From Streptomyces niger (GTDB taxonomy: Bacteria; Actinomycetota; Actinomycetes; Streptomycetales; Streptomycetaceae): 64,000 nt of DNA. Below are positions 45,278 to 53,305 of the stretch, piece after piece. Location of the stretch: NCBI RefSeq assembly GCF_000718305.1, contig NZ_JOFQ01000004.1:186001-250000 (forward strand), given 5' to 3'. The notes under the pieces are model-generated. The model saw only the letters and a program-made list of their open reading frames with translations. It ran no database searches and was not told the DNA's origin. The position numbers were made by a program, and so were the translations under genes. Each line of letters opens with the position of its first letter. Positions within the stretch are counted from its first letter, which is position 1.

Positions 45278-46195
45278 ATGCTGGTGATTCGCAACGTCAT
45301 CGGCTCCCTGATCGCCCTCATCGGAGCGGCGGCCGCCGTATGGAGCCCCTTCCGTCCTTGGTACGACGGCCGTCACGGCGAGGACATCCGTGTCGCCGAT
45401 CTCTTCAGCGGGTTCAACGGGATCAGCGGCGCCGGCGCGGACGTCATGCGCTCGCTCCTGCTGCCGATGCTCGTCGGGGCCCTGCTCACGCTGCTCGGCA
45501 TCGTGCTGCGGTCCCGCCTGCTCGTCACGCTCGCCGGACTGGTCGTCCTGGGCTTCACCGTCCTGTGGATGGTGCGGCAGGGCCAGGCCGCCGGCGGCCT
45601 CACCGCCGGCAGCGGCGGCCGGGGCCTCGGCGTCGGCGTGGCAGCGGCCGTGGGCGGCGGCATCCTGCTGTTGCTGGCTGCCCTGATGATGAGCGGCCGC
45701 CGAGGCGTACGCGCCCGCAAGCGGCGGAGGGAAGAGGAGCAGGACTACGAACCGGCGCCCTACGGAGGGCCCGACGACCGGTACGCCTATGAGGGCGGCG
45801 CCCCGTATCCGTACGAAGGCGGTGCTCCCTACCCGTACGAAGGCGAGCCCCGGGGCGGCCCTTACGCCTACGGAGAGCGGGGCAGCCCCTACGCCTACGG
45901 GGAGCAGCCACCGGGCCCGGGGCCGCACACGGGCCACCCCGACGTCCCCTACGGAGGCCCGGGGCCGCTCGGCGGCGCCCATCAGGAGCCGTGGCCGCCG
46001 ACGCACGACGGCACGACCCCGCCGGCCGGTACGCCGCACATCGCACCCCAGGAGCCCCGCCAGGACGGGCCGCCGCCCGACGGGCCGCACCGGGACGAGC
46101 CCGCGCCGCCCACGCAGCCGCTGCCGCGCATCCCGGGCGACGAGCGGCAGCAGGGCCGCGACCGCCCGCCCGAGGAGCGCCCCGAGGAGCGCTGA
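45278..46195 (+). CDS. Four-helix membrane protein with Pro/Tyr-rich tail
   Basis: A 305-residue protein. Four hydrophobic helices occupy about residues 5-23, 60-79, 83-102 and 115-140. They are followed by a basic stop-transfer segment (RRGVRARKRRREEE) and a 160-residue cytoplasmic, disordered tail rich in Pro, Gly, Tyr and Glu. The tail contains tandem copies of GGAPYPYEG and PYAYGE. No catalytic domain is seen. Such tails often mediate protein clustering or kinase interaction; it lies beside the afsK homologue, convergent with it. ATG 45278 has GAGG too close (2 bases); the in-frame GTG 45284 has an 8-base spacing and may be the real start. Confidence 0.68.
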   Translation: MLVIRNVIGSLIALIGAAAAVWSPFRPWYDGRHGEDIRVADLFSGFNGISGAGADVMRSLLLPMLVGALLTLLGIVLRSRLLVTLAGLVVLGFTVLWMVRQGQAAGGLTAGSGGRGLGVGVAAAVGGGILLLLAALMMSGRRGVRARKRRREEEQDYEPAPYGGPDDRYAYEGGAPYPYEGGAPYPYEGEPRGGPYAYGERGSPYAYGEQPPGPGPHTGHPDVPYGGPGPLGGAHQEPWPPTHDGTTPPAGTPHIAPQEPRQDGPPPDGPHRDEPAPPTQPLPRIPGDERQQGRDRPPEERPEER

Positions 46196-46202
46196 GAGCC
46201 GA

Positions 46203-46217
46203 GGGGCGCCGAGCCCC
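46203..46217. terminator. Small hairpin between convergent genes
   Basis: GGGGC (46203-46207) and GCCCC (46213-46217) with a 5-base loop, between the membrane-protein stop (46195) and the afsK stop (46262). Weak. Confidence 0.3.
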
Positions 46218-46261
46218 CGAGGACCGGCGGAGAAGCCCGGCGGCGCCCGCTGGGAGCCCCG

Positions 46262-48856
46262 CTAGGAGCGCCGCGCCTGTCCGGTCCCCTTGGCCGCGTC
46301 CAGCGCGTACACGCAGCGGTCCTTGCTGCAGGCGTAGACGACACCCGCGGCGGCCACCGGGGTGCCGGTGATCTCGCCGCCGGTCGCCAGCTTCCACCGC
46401 AGCTGGCCACCCATCGCGTCCAGCGTGTACAGGCAGGAGTCGGCGGACCCGAAGTGCACCCGGCCGTCCGCGGCCACCGGGGTGCCGATGACCTCACCGC
46501 CCGCCTGGAAGCGCCAGCGGGGCGTGCCCGTCACCGCGTCCAGCGTGTACAGGGCGTTGCCGCTGCCCAGGTGCACCGCGCCGTCGGCGACCAGCACCGG
46601 CTCGGTCGACTGGCGCGCCTCGGTAGCGATGCGCCAGCGGTCCCGGCCGTCGTTCGCGTCCAGCGCGTAGACCGTGCCGAGGTAGTCGGCGAGGTAGATC
46701 CCGCCGCCGGTGACGGCCGGCCCGGGAGCGTAGGCGGGCGGCGACAGGAAGACCGCGGGCGCCTCGAAGTGCCAGCGGACGTCGCCGCGGTGGATGTCGA
46801 TGGCCAGGACGCGGGTGCCGGCCACCACGTAGGCCACCCCGTCCGGGGCCGTCAGCAGGCGCACCGGCACCCCGCCGCAGGACGCCGCGTCCCCCACGGG
46901 GTACGACCAGCGTTCGGCGCCCGTACGGGCCTCCAGCGCCTTCAGCCGCGCGTCCGCCCACACGTAGACCGTGCCCTCGTGCACGACCGGGCCGGACTCG
47001 GCGGTCTCGAAGTCGGTCTGCGCGCCGCCGATCTCCCACAGCAGCTCGCCGTTTGCCGCCTCCCACGCCTGCACGCCGCCACCGCGGGTGCCGGTGACGA
47101 CCGTGCCCCGGTCGACGCCCAGGCTGTAGACCCAGCCCTCGGTGTTCAGCCGCCACAGCTCGGAGCCGTCGGTGGCGTCCAGCGCGTACAGGCTCGGGCC
47201 GTCCGAGGCGTGGATGCGGCCGTCCGAGACGGCCATCGCCCAGGCGACCTCGCGGGTCTTGAACTGGCGCCGCCCGCTGGCCACGTCCAGGGCGTGCACC
47301 TCGAAGGACGTGACGTACAGCAGGTCGCCGGAGACCACCGGGGTGCCCCACACGTCGTTCGACATGCGGAACCGCCAGGGGCGCCAGCGGCCGGGGCCGC
47401 CCTGCGCCGCGGGGTCGGCCGGCCGGGCGGGCGCGGGTGCGGCGTGACCGGCCTGCGGGCCGGGGGTCTGCGGGGGGACCGCGGGCGGCGGTCCGGCGGG
47501 CCCGGGCGGGGCCTGCACGCCGGCCGGCGGCCGTACCCAGTTGGTCGCCTGTCCGGGCTGCGGATGCGGGGCCTGGCCGTCCGCCCGGGGGCCCGGCCCT
47601 ATCGGGGCGACGGAGCCGCCGAGCCGTACGGAGCCGTCCGGGCCTCCGGTCTCCGGGGGCAGGGGCGCGGCGGGCGCGACCGGGCCGGTGGGCGCCGCCT
47701 GCGCGAGCGGTGCGCTGCCGCGCGGGTCGCTCATCCGGCGCGCGCCCGGCCCGACCGCCGCGGAAGCGGCCCAGCCGGGATCGCCCGTGGCCGCGGGCAT
47801 CGGCGCGCTCTCCTGGCGCTGCGGGGCGGGGCGGGAGACGGACGGCGGCTGCGCGGGCGGAGCGGCGGGCGGCTGCTCCTGCTGGACGGAGTACGCGCCC
47901 GCGGCGCCGCGCCCCGAAGAGGCGGCGGCGCGCTGGGCGGCCTGCCGCGCGGCGGCGACCCGGCCGCCACGCCGGCTCTCGATGAGGCCCACGGCGTTCC
48001 CCGGGAGCCAGGCCGAGGCCGTGCCGCTGTCGTCGGTACCGGAACCGAACAGGTGCGGGGCCAGCTGGGACTGCAGGTCGGCGGGGCTGGGCCGGTGCTC
48101 GGCGGCCATCTGCATCGTGGACTCGATGAGCGGCCGCAGCTCGTCGGGCAGCCCTTCCAGGTCCGGGCCCTCGCGCAGCAGCATGAAGACCGTCTCGACC
48201 GGATTGGCGCCGTGGAAGGGGGCGTGTCCGGTGGCGGCGAAGACCAGGGTGGAGCCGAGGGAGAAGATGTCGCTGGCACCCGTGACGCTGCGCGAGTCGC
48301 GCGCCTGTTCGGGTGACATGTACGCAGGCGTGCCGACGGCGACGTTCGTCATCGTGAGCCGGGTGTTCGACACCCCGCTGGCGATACCGAAGTCGATCAC
48401 GCGGGGGCCGTCCTCGACGACCAGCACGTTCGACGGCTTCAGGTCGCGGTGGACCAGCCCCGCACCGTGGATGGACTGCAGGGCCTCGGCGACGCCGGCG
48501 GCCAGCCAGCGCACCGCCTGAGCCGGCAGCGGCCCGCACTCATTGACTATTTCCTCCAGCGAGGGGGCGGGGACGTACGCGGTCGCCAGCCAGGGCACCG
48601 CAGCGCGCGGATCGGCGTCGACCACCGCCGCGGTGTAGAAGCCGCTGACCGCCCGCGCCGCCTCGACCTCGCGCGTGAAGCGGACCCGGAACAGCTGGTC
48701 CTCGGCGAGCTCGGTACGGACCGTCTTGATCGCCACCCGCCGGCCGGACGCCGAGCGCGCGAGATACACCAGCCCCATACCGCCGGCACCGAGACGGCCG
48801 AGCACCTCGAACGGGCCGATCCGCCGGGGATCGTGCTGCGTCAGCTGCTCCACCAC
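46262..48856 (-). CDS. afsK: Ser/Thr protein kinase AfsK with C-terminal PQQ beta-propeller
   Basis: An 864-residue cytoplasmic/membrane-associated kinase. The kinase domain (about 13-280) has G-loop [12 protein letters not shown] lysine K44, catalytic HRDLKPSN (D138) and D155-F-G. A Pro/Ala-rich linker (about 300-520) leads to a PQQ-type propeller with repeated YALDA-x-x-G-x-x-x-W blades. AfsK autophosphorylates and then phosphorylates AfsR. With the start at GTG 48856 (GGGGAGG nine bases before), the activation loop puts a threonine at residue 168, the known autophosphorylation site in S. coelicolor AfsK. This supports both identity and start. TTG 48904 is in frame but less likely. Confidence 0.93.
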   Translation of the reverse strand: MVEQLTQHDPRRIGPFEVLGRLGAGGMGLVYLARSASGRRVAIKTVRTELAEDQLFRVRFTREVEAARAVSGFYTAAVVDADPRAAVPWLATAYVPAPSLEEIVNECGPLPAQAVRWLAAGVAEALQSIHGAGLVHRDLKPSNVLVVEDGPRVIDFGIASGVSNTRLTMTNVAVGTPAYMSPEQARDSRSVTGASDIFSLGSTLVFAATGHAPFHGANPVETVFMLLREGPDLEGLPDELRPLIESTMQMAAEHRPSPADLQSQLAPHLFGSGTDDSGTASAWLPGNAVGLIESRRGGRVAAARQAAQRAAASSGRGAAGAYSVQQEQPPAAPPAQPPSVSRPAPQRQESAPMPAATGDPGWAASAAVGPGARRMSDPRGSAPLAQAAPTGPVAPAAPLPPETGGPDGSVRLGGSVAPIGPGPRADGQAPHPQPGQATNWVRPPAGVQAPPGPAGPPPAVPPQTPGPQAGHAAPAPARPADPAAQGGPGRWRPWRFRMSNDVWGTPVVSGDLLYVTSFEVHALDVASGRRQFKTREVAWAMAVSDGRIHASDGPSLYALDATDGSELWRLNTEGWVYSLGVDRGTVVTGTRGGGVQAWEAANGELLWEIGGAQTDFETAESGPVVHEGTVYVWADARLKALEARTGAERWSYPVGDAASCGGVPVRLLTAPDGVAYVVAGTRVLAIDIHRGDVRWHFEAPAVFLSPPAYAPGPAVTGGGIYLADYLGTVYALDANDGRDRWRIATEARQSTEPVLVADGAVHLGSGNALYTLDAVTGTPRWRFQAGGEVIGTPVAADGRVHFGSADSCLYTLDAMGGQLRWKLATGGEITGTPVAAAGVVYACSKDRCVYALDAAKGTGQARRS

Positions 48857-49547
48857 TTGCCTGCCACCTCCCCGTGGGGCGTCAAAGAGACTCTCAAAAG
48901 CCAAGAGCCGCCGAGAGCCACTGCCCCGAGCAGCGTCTCACCGCCTGGCCGATTCGGCCGTACGCATGCTGATTCTTCCTGGCGAAGCCGACGGTTGCGA
49001 ACCCGGGGGCTTCCCGCCGTGTCCCGTGTCCCGCCGAGCGGTACGCACAGGGGTCGTTACCTGCCGTTACACCCCACGTGCGCAAGTCCGTCCGGTCCGG
49101 TTCACGCGCCGGCCGCACATATGTCCGGTGACCGCCGGGTGGCCGAGGTCACGGCCGTACGTCCCGGCCGGATCCCGCCGGGCTCCGGCCCGTGCACCGG
49201 TGTGCCGTCCGTCGTCGCCATTCACTTCCCCGTACGTGCTGTTCGTCCCGCGCGCTCAACGGTTTCCGCGGAGCCTGCGGACCCGTTGCCGGACCGCGCC
49301 GCCCGCGGCCCGGCAACGGGAGCTGCCTCTGGCCCCAATTCTGCTGTGCCGAACGCCGTTCGGGGGCCATGACCACGAACTAATTGCCGGACGGGCACGC
49401 CTACTTGGCAAGAGGAGTGGCCATTTGTACCGAACTGGCGCGGTATGCGCCACGTCTTATGAAGGCAACATTCACACTTCCGAGGCAGAAGAGGCGGGTG
49501 TGACAGCTGGGACGGAACACCAGGGCGACCGCCTCGCCGCCCCGTAC
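48857..49547. other. 690-base gap upstream of afsK without a supported gene
   Basis: No ORF here has convincing protein character. The segment next to afsK (48880-48910) is AT-richer and probably holds its promoter. At 49436-49452 a 6-bp stem (TGGCGC/GCGCCA, 5-base loop) sits in an AT-richer stretch. A 28-codon frame from GTG 49417 after AAGAGGAG is possible, but I cannot support it. A small RNA or long leader could hide here. Confidence 0.5.
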
Positions 49548-50312
49548 CTACTTCGGAGCCATCAGCCCGAAGGCCGCCCCTTGATTGTCGACCACCAGGG
49601 CAAGGGGGCCGCCGGGCGTCCCCTGGGGCTCGCTGAGGACCTTGCCGCCCTGCCGGACCACCGTCCGCACGGCCGCCTCCATCTCCTCCACCAGGAAGAA
49701 GACGGTGAAGTGCGCGGGCAGCTCGGCCGGCGCCCGCGCGTCCAGCACGATCCGGCAGCCGATCTCGCGCTCCTGCCCCGGGATCCGCCACGGCAGGAAC
49801 GTGGCGGTGGGCCCTGGACCGTCCGTCACGCCTTCGAAGCCGAAGACGTCCCCGTAGAAGGCGTCCACCGCTTCGGGGGCCCGCGTGCTGAGGCCCATCC
49901 ATACGTACGCGCCGGGCTCGGCCTGCGCCTCGAAGCCCTCGTGCCGACCGGCCTGCCAGGCACCGAAGACCGCTCCCCCGGGGTCGACGCCCAGCATCAT
50001 CGCGCCCAGGTCGCCGACCGGCGTCACCCCCGTGATCACTTGACCGCCCGCCTCCCGGACCCCGGCCACGGTGGCGGCGAGGTCGGAGGACGCGAAGTAG
50101 ACGCCCCACACGGTGGGCATCCGGCCGTCCCTCTTGGGCATCAGGCCCGCGACCTTCCGCCCGTCGAGCAGCGCGGTGGCGTAGCGGCCGAACTCGGGAT
50201 CGCTGCCCACGTAGGACCAGCCGAACAGCTCACCGTAGAAGCGCTTGCCCGCTTCCAGGTCGGGCAGCATCGCGTCCGCCCAGCAGGGCGCACCGTCCAC
50301 AAAAGCCGTCAT
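49548..50312 (-). CDS. Two-domain VOC (glyoxalase-like) protein
   Basis: A 254-residue protein of two vicinal-oxygen-chelate modules. The first (about 5-120) begins GAPCWADAMLPDLEAGKRFYGELFGW, the standard D-x-x-x-A-x-x-FY-G-x-x-F/L-GW signature. The second (about 130-252) repeats it in STRAPEAVDAFYGDVFGFEG and ends LVVDNQGAAFGLMAP. This layout resembles the CFP-30/27 kDa-antigen-like family, whose functions are mostly unknown. It may be a hydrolase, an isomerase or a resistance protein. ATG start at 50312, divergent from the TetR gene with the DnaA-like boxes between. Confidence 0.85.
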   Translation of the reverse strand: MTAFVDGAPCWADAMLPDLEAGKRFYGELFGWSYVGSDPEFGRYATALLDGRKVAGLMPKRDGRMPTVWGVYFASSDLAATVAGVREAGGQVITGVTPVGDLGAMMLGVDPGGAVFGAWQAGRHEGFEAQAEPGAYVWMGLSTRAPEAVDAFYGDVFGFEGVTDGPGPTATFLPWRIPGQEREIGCRIVLDARAPAELPAHFTVFFLVEEMEAAVRTVVRQGGKVLSEPQGTPGGPLALVVDNQGAAFGLMAPK

Positions 50313-50380
50313 ACGGACAAATTAGACCGGTACACCGACGCGCGCCTTCGGATGCAGCCTCCGGCAATACCCCCCGGAGG

Positions 50381-50402
50381 TTGTCCACCACAGTTGTCCA
50401 CA
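50381..50402. promoter_or_regulatory. Pair of DnaA-box-like sequences between VOC and TetR genes
   Basis: TTGTCCACC (50381-50389) and TTGTCCACA (50394-50402) are direct copies 13 bases apart in the same orientation. The second matches the Streptomyces DnaA box exactly. They are followed by CTGTTGATAAGACG, an unusually AT-rich patch for this genome. They could be a DnaA-controlled promoter element. Confidence 0.45.
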
Positions 50403-50554
50403 GGCTGTTGATAAGACGATTCACTTGTTCAGGCCAAAGCGACCGGTCCGAATTCGCGGCCCCGAAGTCATGCGGCAGAAGGCCCTTCGGGGCCCGATCC
50501 GCCGCGTCCCCATTTGCAGGCAGCCAAATCGCGCTCCGATCACCCCTCGGTAAG

Positions 50555-50569
50555 CTGACGGCATGACAG
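50555..50569. promoter_or_regulatory. Degenerate regulon-like site over the TetR start codon
   Basis: CTGACG-GCA-TGACAG has an intact left half and 4 of 6 positions in the right half. It overlaps ATG 50563. It could be a weak autoregulatory site or chance. Confidence 0.25.
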
Positions 50570-51210
50570 GACAAGTTCGAACCGTCGACGGCAGAGTCGC
50601 CGGCCGCCGCGGGCAGGCGACCCGGCAGAAGCTCCTCGACTGCCTCAGCGAGATGCTCAGTTCGTCCCCGTATCGGGACGTCAAGGTCATCGACGTCGCG
50701 CGCAAGGCGGGCACCTCACCCGCGACGTTCTACCAGTACTTCCCCGACGTCGAGGGGGCCGTCCTCGAGATCGCCGAGGAGATGGCCAAGGAGGGCGCGA
50801 GCCTGACCGAACTGGTCGCCGGGCGCTCCTGGGTCGGCAAGTCCGGCCGCCGGACGGCCGAGGAACTGGTCGAGGGCTTCCTCTCCTTCTGGCGCAAGCA
50901 CGACGCGATCCTCCGCGTCGTCGACCTCGGCGCGGCGGAGGGGGACAAGCGGTTCTACAAGATCCGCATGAAGATCCTGAACGCCGTCACCAACTCCCTT
51001 ACGGACTCCATCAAGGAGCTCCAGGCCAAGAACAAGGTGGACAAGGAGGTCAGCCCGGCGGCGATGGCCGGCTCGCTGGTCGCCATGCTCGCCGCGGTCG
51101 CCGGCCACCAGAAGGGCTTCACCAGTTGGGGCGTCAAGCAGGCCGAGCTCAAGCCGAACCTCGCGCTGCTCGTCCACCTCGGCGTCACGGGCAAGAAGCC
51201 CACCAAGTAA
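50563..51210 (+). CDS. TetR/AcrR-family transcriptional regulator
   Basis: A 215-residue one-component regulator. The N-terminal helix-turn-helix (about 15-65) reads QATRQKLLDCLSEML, then VKVIDVARKAGTSPATFYQYFPDVEGAV, the classic TetR recognition-helix segment. The C-terminal helical ligand domain includes LVEGFLSFWRKHDAILRVVDLGAAEGDKRF, similar in style to acyl-CoA-responsive regulators in actinomycetes. It stands alone on its strand beside the F420-nitroreductase/ACAD operon and within the pathway genes. It is therefore the best in-window candidate for the protein that binds CTGACGnnnCGTCAG, though its own promoter has only a degenerate copy. A solid terminator follows. Confidence 0.9.
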   Translation: MTGQVRTVDGRVAGRRGQATRQKLLDCLSEMLSSSPYRDVKVIDVARKAGTSPATFYQYFPDVEGAVLEIAEEMAKEGASLTELVAGRSWVGKSGRRTAEELVEGFLSFWRKHDAILRVVDLGAAEGDKRFYKIRMKILNAVTNSLTDSIKELQAKNKVDKEVSPAAMAGSLVAMLAAVAGHQKGFTSWGVKQAELKPNLALLVHLGVTGKKPTK

Positions 51211-51242
51211 CCGGGGCGCGGCGTGCGACCGCCGCCCCCGGT
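51210..51242 (+). terminator. Terminator after the TetR gene
   Basis: ACCGGGG-CG-CGGCG (from 51210) can pair with CGCCGCCCCCGGT (ending 51242) with a one-base bulge, giving a stem of about 13 bp directly at the stop codon. Confidence 0.55.
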
Positions 51243-51462
51243 ACGAGGCGACGGACAACCTCGGCACCTCCCACTGCCGCCGCGTCCCCGCCGGTCCGCC
51301 CTTCGTCCTGCCATACCTGCACACCGCATCGGGCACCGTCCGGACTCTCCCGTGAGCCGGCCGGTGCCCGACGCGTATCCGCGCGCGGTACGAAATGCGC
51401 AGGCGATTCCGTATCCGCCCGCCCGGCCGCCGTACCGCGTGGCTACGGCGGCCCGTACGGCC

Positions 51463-51960
51463 TCAGCGCCGGACGAGCCGGAACAGCCGGATCTCGCGCG
51501 TCACCCGTGACTGGTAAGCGGCGTACGGCGGCCAGAAGGCCAGCACCGCCCGCCAGGTCGCGGCCCGCTCCGGTCCGGTCAGCAGCACGGCCCGTACCGG
51601 GATGTCGCGCCCCCGCCAACTGATCTCGGCGTCCGGGTGCTTGAGGAGGTTCGCGGTCCAGGCCGGGTGTCCGGGGCGGCCGAAGTTGCTGCCGATCAGG
51701 ATCCAGCCGCCGTCCGGCTCCGGCATGCAGGCCAGCGGGGTGCGCCGCGGCTGCCCGCTCCGCGCGCCGGTGGCGGTGAGCAGGACGCCCGGCAGCATCC
51801 GGGCGCTGAGCAGCACCTTTCCGCGGGTCAGCCGATGCACCGCACGGTCCAGGGCCGGCACCACGTGCGGCGCCGCCCTGGCGAACGCCCGGGTCGACGA
51901 CATCTTCTGCATCAGCCGCACCCCGGCCCGCGCCGACCGCACCGTCCCTTCCGTACCCAT
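51463..51960 (-). CDS. Deazaflavin (F420)-dependent nitroreductase-family protein
   Basis: A 165-residue split-beta-barrel protein of the DDN family. Signature: LLTATGARSGQPRRTPLACMPEPDGG, followed by WILIGSNFGRPGHPAW, TANLLKHPDAEIS and a terminal FWPPYAAYQSRVTREIR helix. DDN relatives use reduced F420 to reduce quinones, nitro compounds or unsaturated ketones and esters. Its ATG overlaps the stop of the acyl-CoA dehydrogenase gene by one base (TGATG), so the two are coupled and lie under palindrome copy 7. It may reduce an enone or enoyl intermediate of the pathway. Confidence 0.88.
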   Translation of the reverse strand: MGTEGTVRSARAGVRLMQKMSSTRAFARAAPHVVPALDRAVHRLTRGKVLLSARMLPGVLLTATGARSGQPRRTPLACMPEPDGGWILIGSNFGRPGHPAWTANLLKHPDAEISWRGRDIPVRAVLLTGPERAATWRAVLAFWPPYAAYQSRVTREIRLFRLVRR

Positions 51961-53171
51961 CAGGCCGGCACCGCCTCTCCCATACGGTGCGCCGCGAACA
52001 GCCCGCCCACCTCAGCGGCGTGCGTGCGCAACCGGTGCGCCGGGCCGAACAGCAGCTCGTCGCCCGCCGCGCGCCGGGCGTACCGCTGCGCCGCGCGCTC
52101 TCCGAGGGAGCCGCCGCCGGCCCGCACCTGCACGGCCTCACCCGCCACGGCACGCAGCGCCTCCAGCGCCTGCGCCGGAGCGAGGCCGCACTCCCCGGGA
52201 GCGCCGCGTCCGTTGTCCGCCTCCCCGGCGGCGCTGTACACCGTCGCGCGCGCGGAGCGCACCGCGGCGTACAGGTCGGCGAGCCGGTGCCGCACGGCGA
52301 GGGAGCCGCCCTGTGCGCGGTCGGACCGACCGCGGACGTGCGCCGCTGCGCCGGCCAGTGCGGCGTCGGCCGCGCCCACGGCTTCGGCGGCCAGCGCGAC
52401 GGCCGCTGTCGCGCCGGCCGCGGCCAGTGCGGCGGGCACGGCCGCGCCGCTCTCGTCGTCGCCCAGCAACGCGGCCGGGACGTCGCGCAGTTCGAGGCTG
52501 CCCTGCGGTCGGGTCTCGTCGAGCGCGGCGTACCGGGTCCGCCGCAGCCCCGGTACGCCGGCGCGTACGACGAAGAGCAGCGTGCGGCCGCGTGCGTACG
52601 CACCGGCACGCGCGGCCACGAGCAGCAGGTCGGCGCCGTACCCGTGCAGCACCTGATCGGCCTCCCCGTAGAGGCGCCATGCGCAGCGGCCGTCGGCCCG
52701 GGCCTGGATGCCGCCGGCGCGGCCACCGCCCGCCCAGTCGCCCGTATTGGGGCCGGTGAGCGCGAGCGCGGTGGCCAGCCGTGCGCCCGGCACGGCCAGC
52801 GTGCCGGTCAGCTCGCCGGCCGCGAAGGCGGGCAGCAGTTCGCTGCGCTGCGCCTCGCTGCCGAGGGCGAGGAGCAGCGGCGCGGCCAGCGCGGCCGTGG
52901 GCAGCAGGGGCGCGGGCAGCAGCACGCGGCCGGCCTCCTCGCAGGCGAGGGCCAGCGCGGCGGCCCCGCGCCCGGCGCCGCCGTACGCGGCCGGCAGGGC
53001 GAGGCCGGGGACCCCGAGCCGCCCGGCGAGGGTCCGCCACAGCCCCTCGTCGTGGCCCCGCGGCCCCTCCCCGGCGGCCCCGGGGCCGTCCGGGCCGTGG
53101 TGGTCCCGCAGCAGTGCGCGCAGGGCGCGGCGGCGGTCCTCGTCCTGCTCCTCGGTGAACGCGGCATCCAT
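51960..53171 (-). CDS. Acyl-CoA dehydrogenase-like flavoprotein
   Basis: A 403-residue ACAD-fold protein. The N-terminal helical domain contains LGVPGLALPAAYGGAGRG and the middle domain a degenerate GTLAVPGARLA strand region. The C-terminal helices end with GGSLGERAAQRYARRAAGDELLFG. The usual catalytic glutamate loop is not clear. The sequence is Ala-rich and diverged, as in FadE28/ChsE2-type subunits, which form heterotetramers with a partner ACAD. No second ACAD is visible in the window, so the partner, if needed, is elsewhere. It is transcribed with the F420 nitroreductase, with a regulon palindrome 40 bases upstream. Confidence 0.8.
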   Translation of the reverse strand: MDAAFTEEQDEDRRRALRALLRDHHGPDGPGAAGEGPRGHDEGLWRTLAGRLGVPGLALPAAYGGAGRGAAALALACEEAGRVLLPAPLLPTAALAAPLLLALGSEAQRSELLPAFAAGELTGTLAVPGARLATALALTGPNTGDWAGGGRAGGIQARADGRCAWRLYGEADQVLHGYGADLLLVAARAGAYARGRTLLFVVRAGVPGLRRTRYAALDETRPQGSLELRDVPAALLGDDESGAAVPAALAAAGATAAVALAAEAVGAADAALAGAAAHVRGRSDRAQGGSLAVRHRLADLYAAVRSARATVYSAAGEADNGRGAPGECGLAPAQALEALRAVAGEAVQVRAGGGSLGERAAQRYARRAAGDELLFGPAHRLRTHAAEVGGLFAAHRMGEAVPA

Positions 53172-53211
53172 CGGCGGGCTCCTCCCAGCCGTACGGTGAC
53201 ACCCGTCTGAC

Positions 53212-53226
53212 CTGACGGGCCGTCAT
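53212..53226. promoter_or_regulatory. Regulon palindrome, copy 7 (one mismatch)
   Basis: CTGACG-GGC-CGTCAT, 40 bases upstream of the acyl-CoA dehydrogenase start, in the divergent gap to the second thiolase gene. Confidence 0.7.
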
Positions 53227-53286
53227 GGTAAGGAGCGGCCGCACACTTTCCCAGCCCTGTGCACCGCCCTGCCCGACACGCGAAAC

Positions 53287-53301
53287 CTGATGTACCGTCA
53301 G
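53287..53301. promoter_or_regulatory. Regulon palindrome, copy 8 (one mismatch), at a probably leaderless gene
   Basis: CTGATG-TAC-CGTCAG ends 4 bases before ATG 53306. There is no Shine-Dalgarno sequence in between, so the site would cover the promoter -10 region of a leaderless transcript. Confidence 0.68.
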
Positions 53302-53305
53302 ATTC

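Noticed and set aside
49417..49503. 28-codon frame after AAGAGGAG in the gap upstream of afsK
   Set aside because: The SD-like sequence abuts the GTG, the peptide has no recognisable character, and nothing else supports expression.
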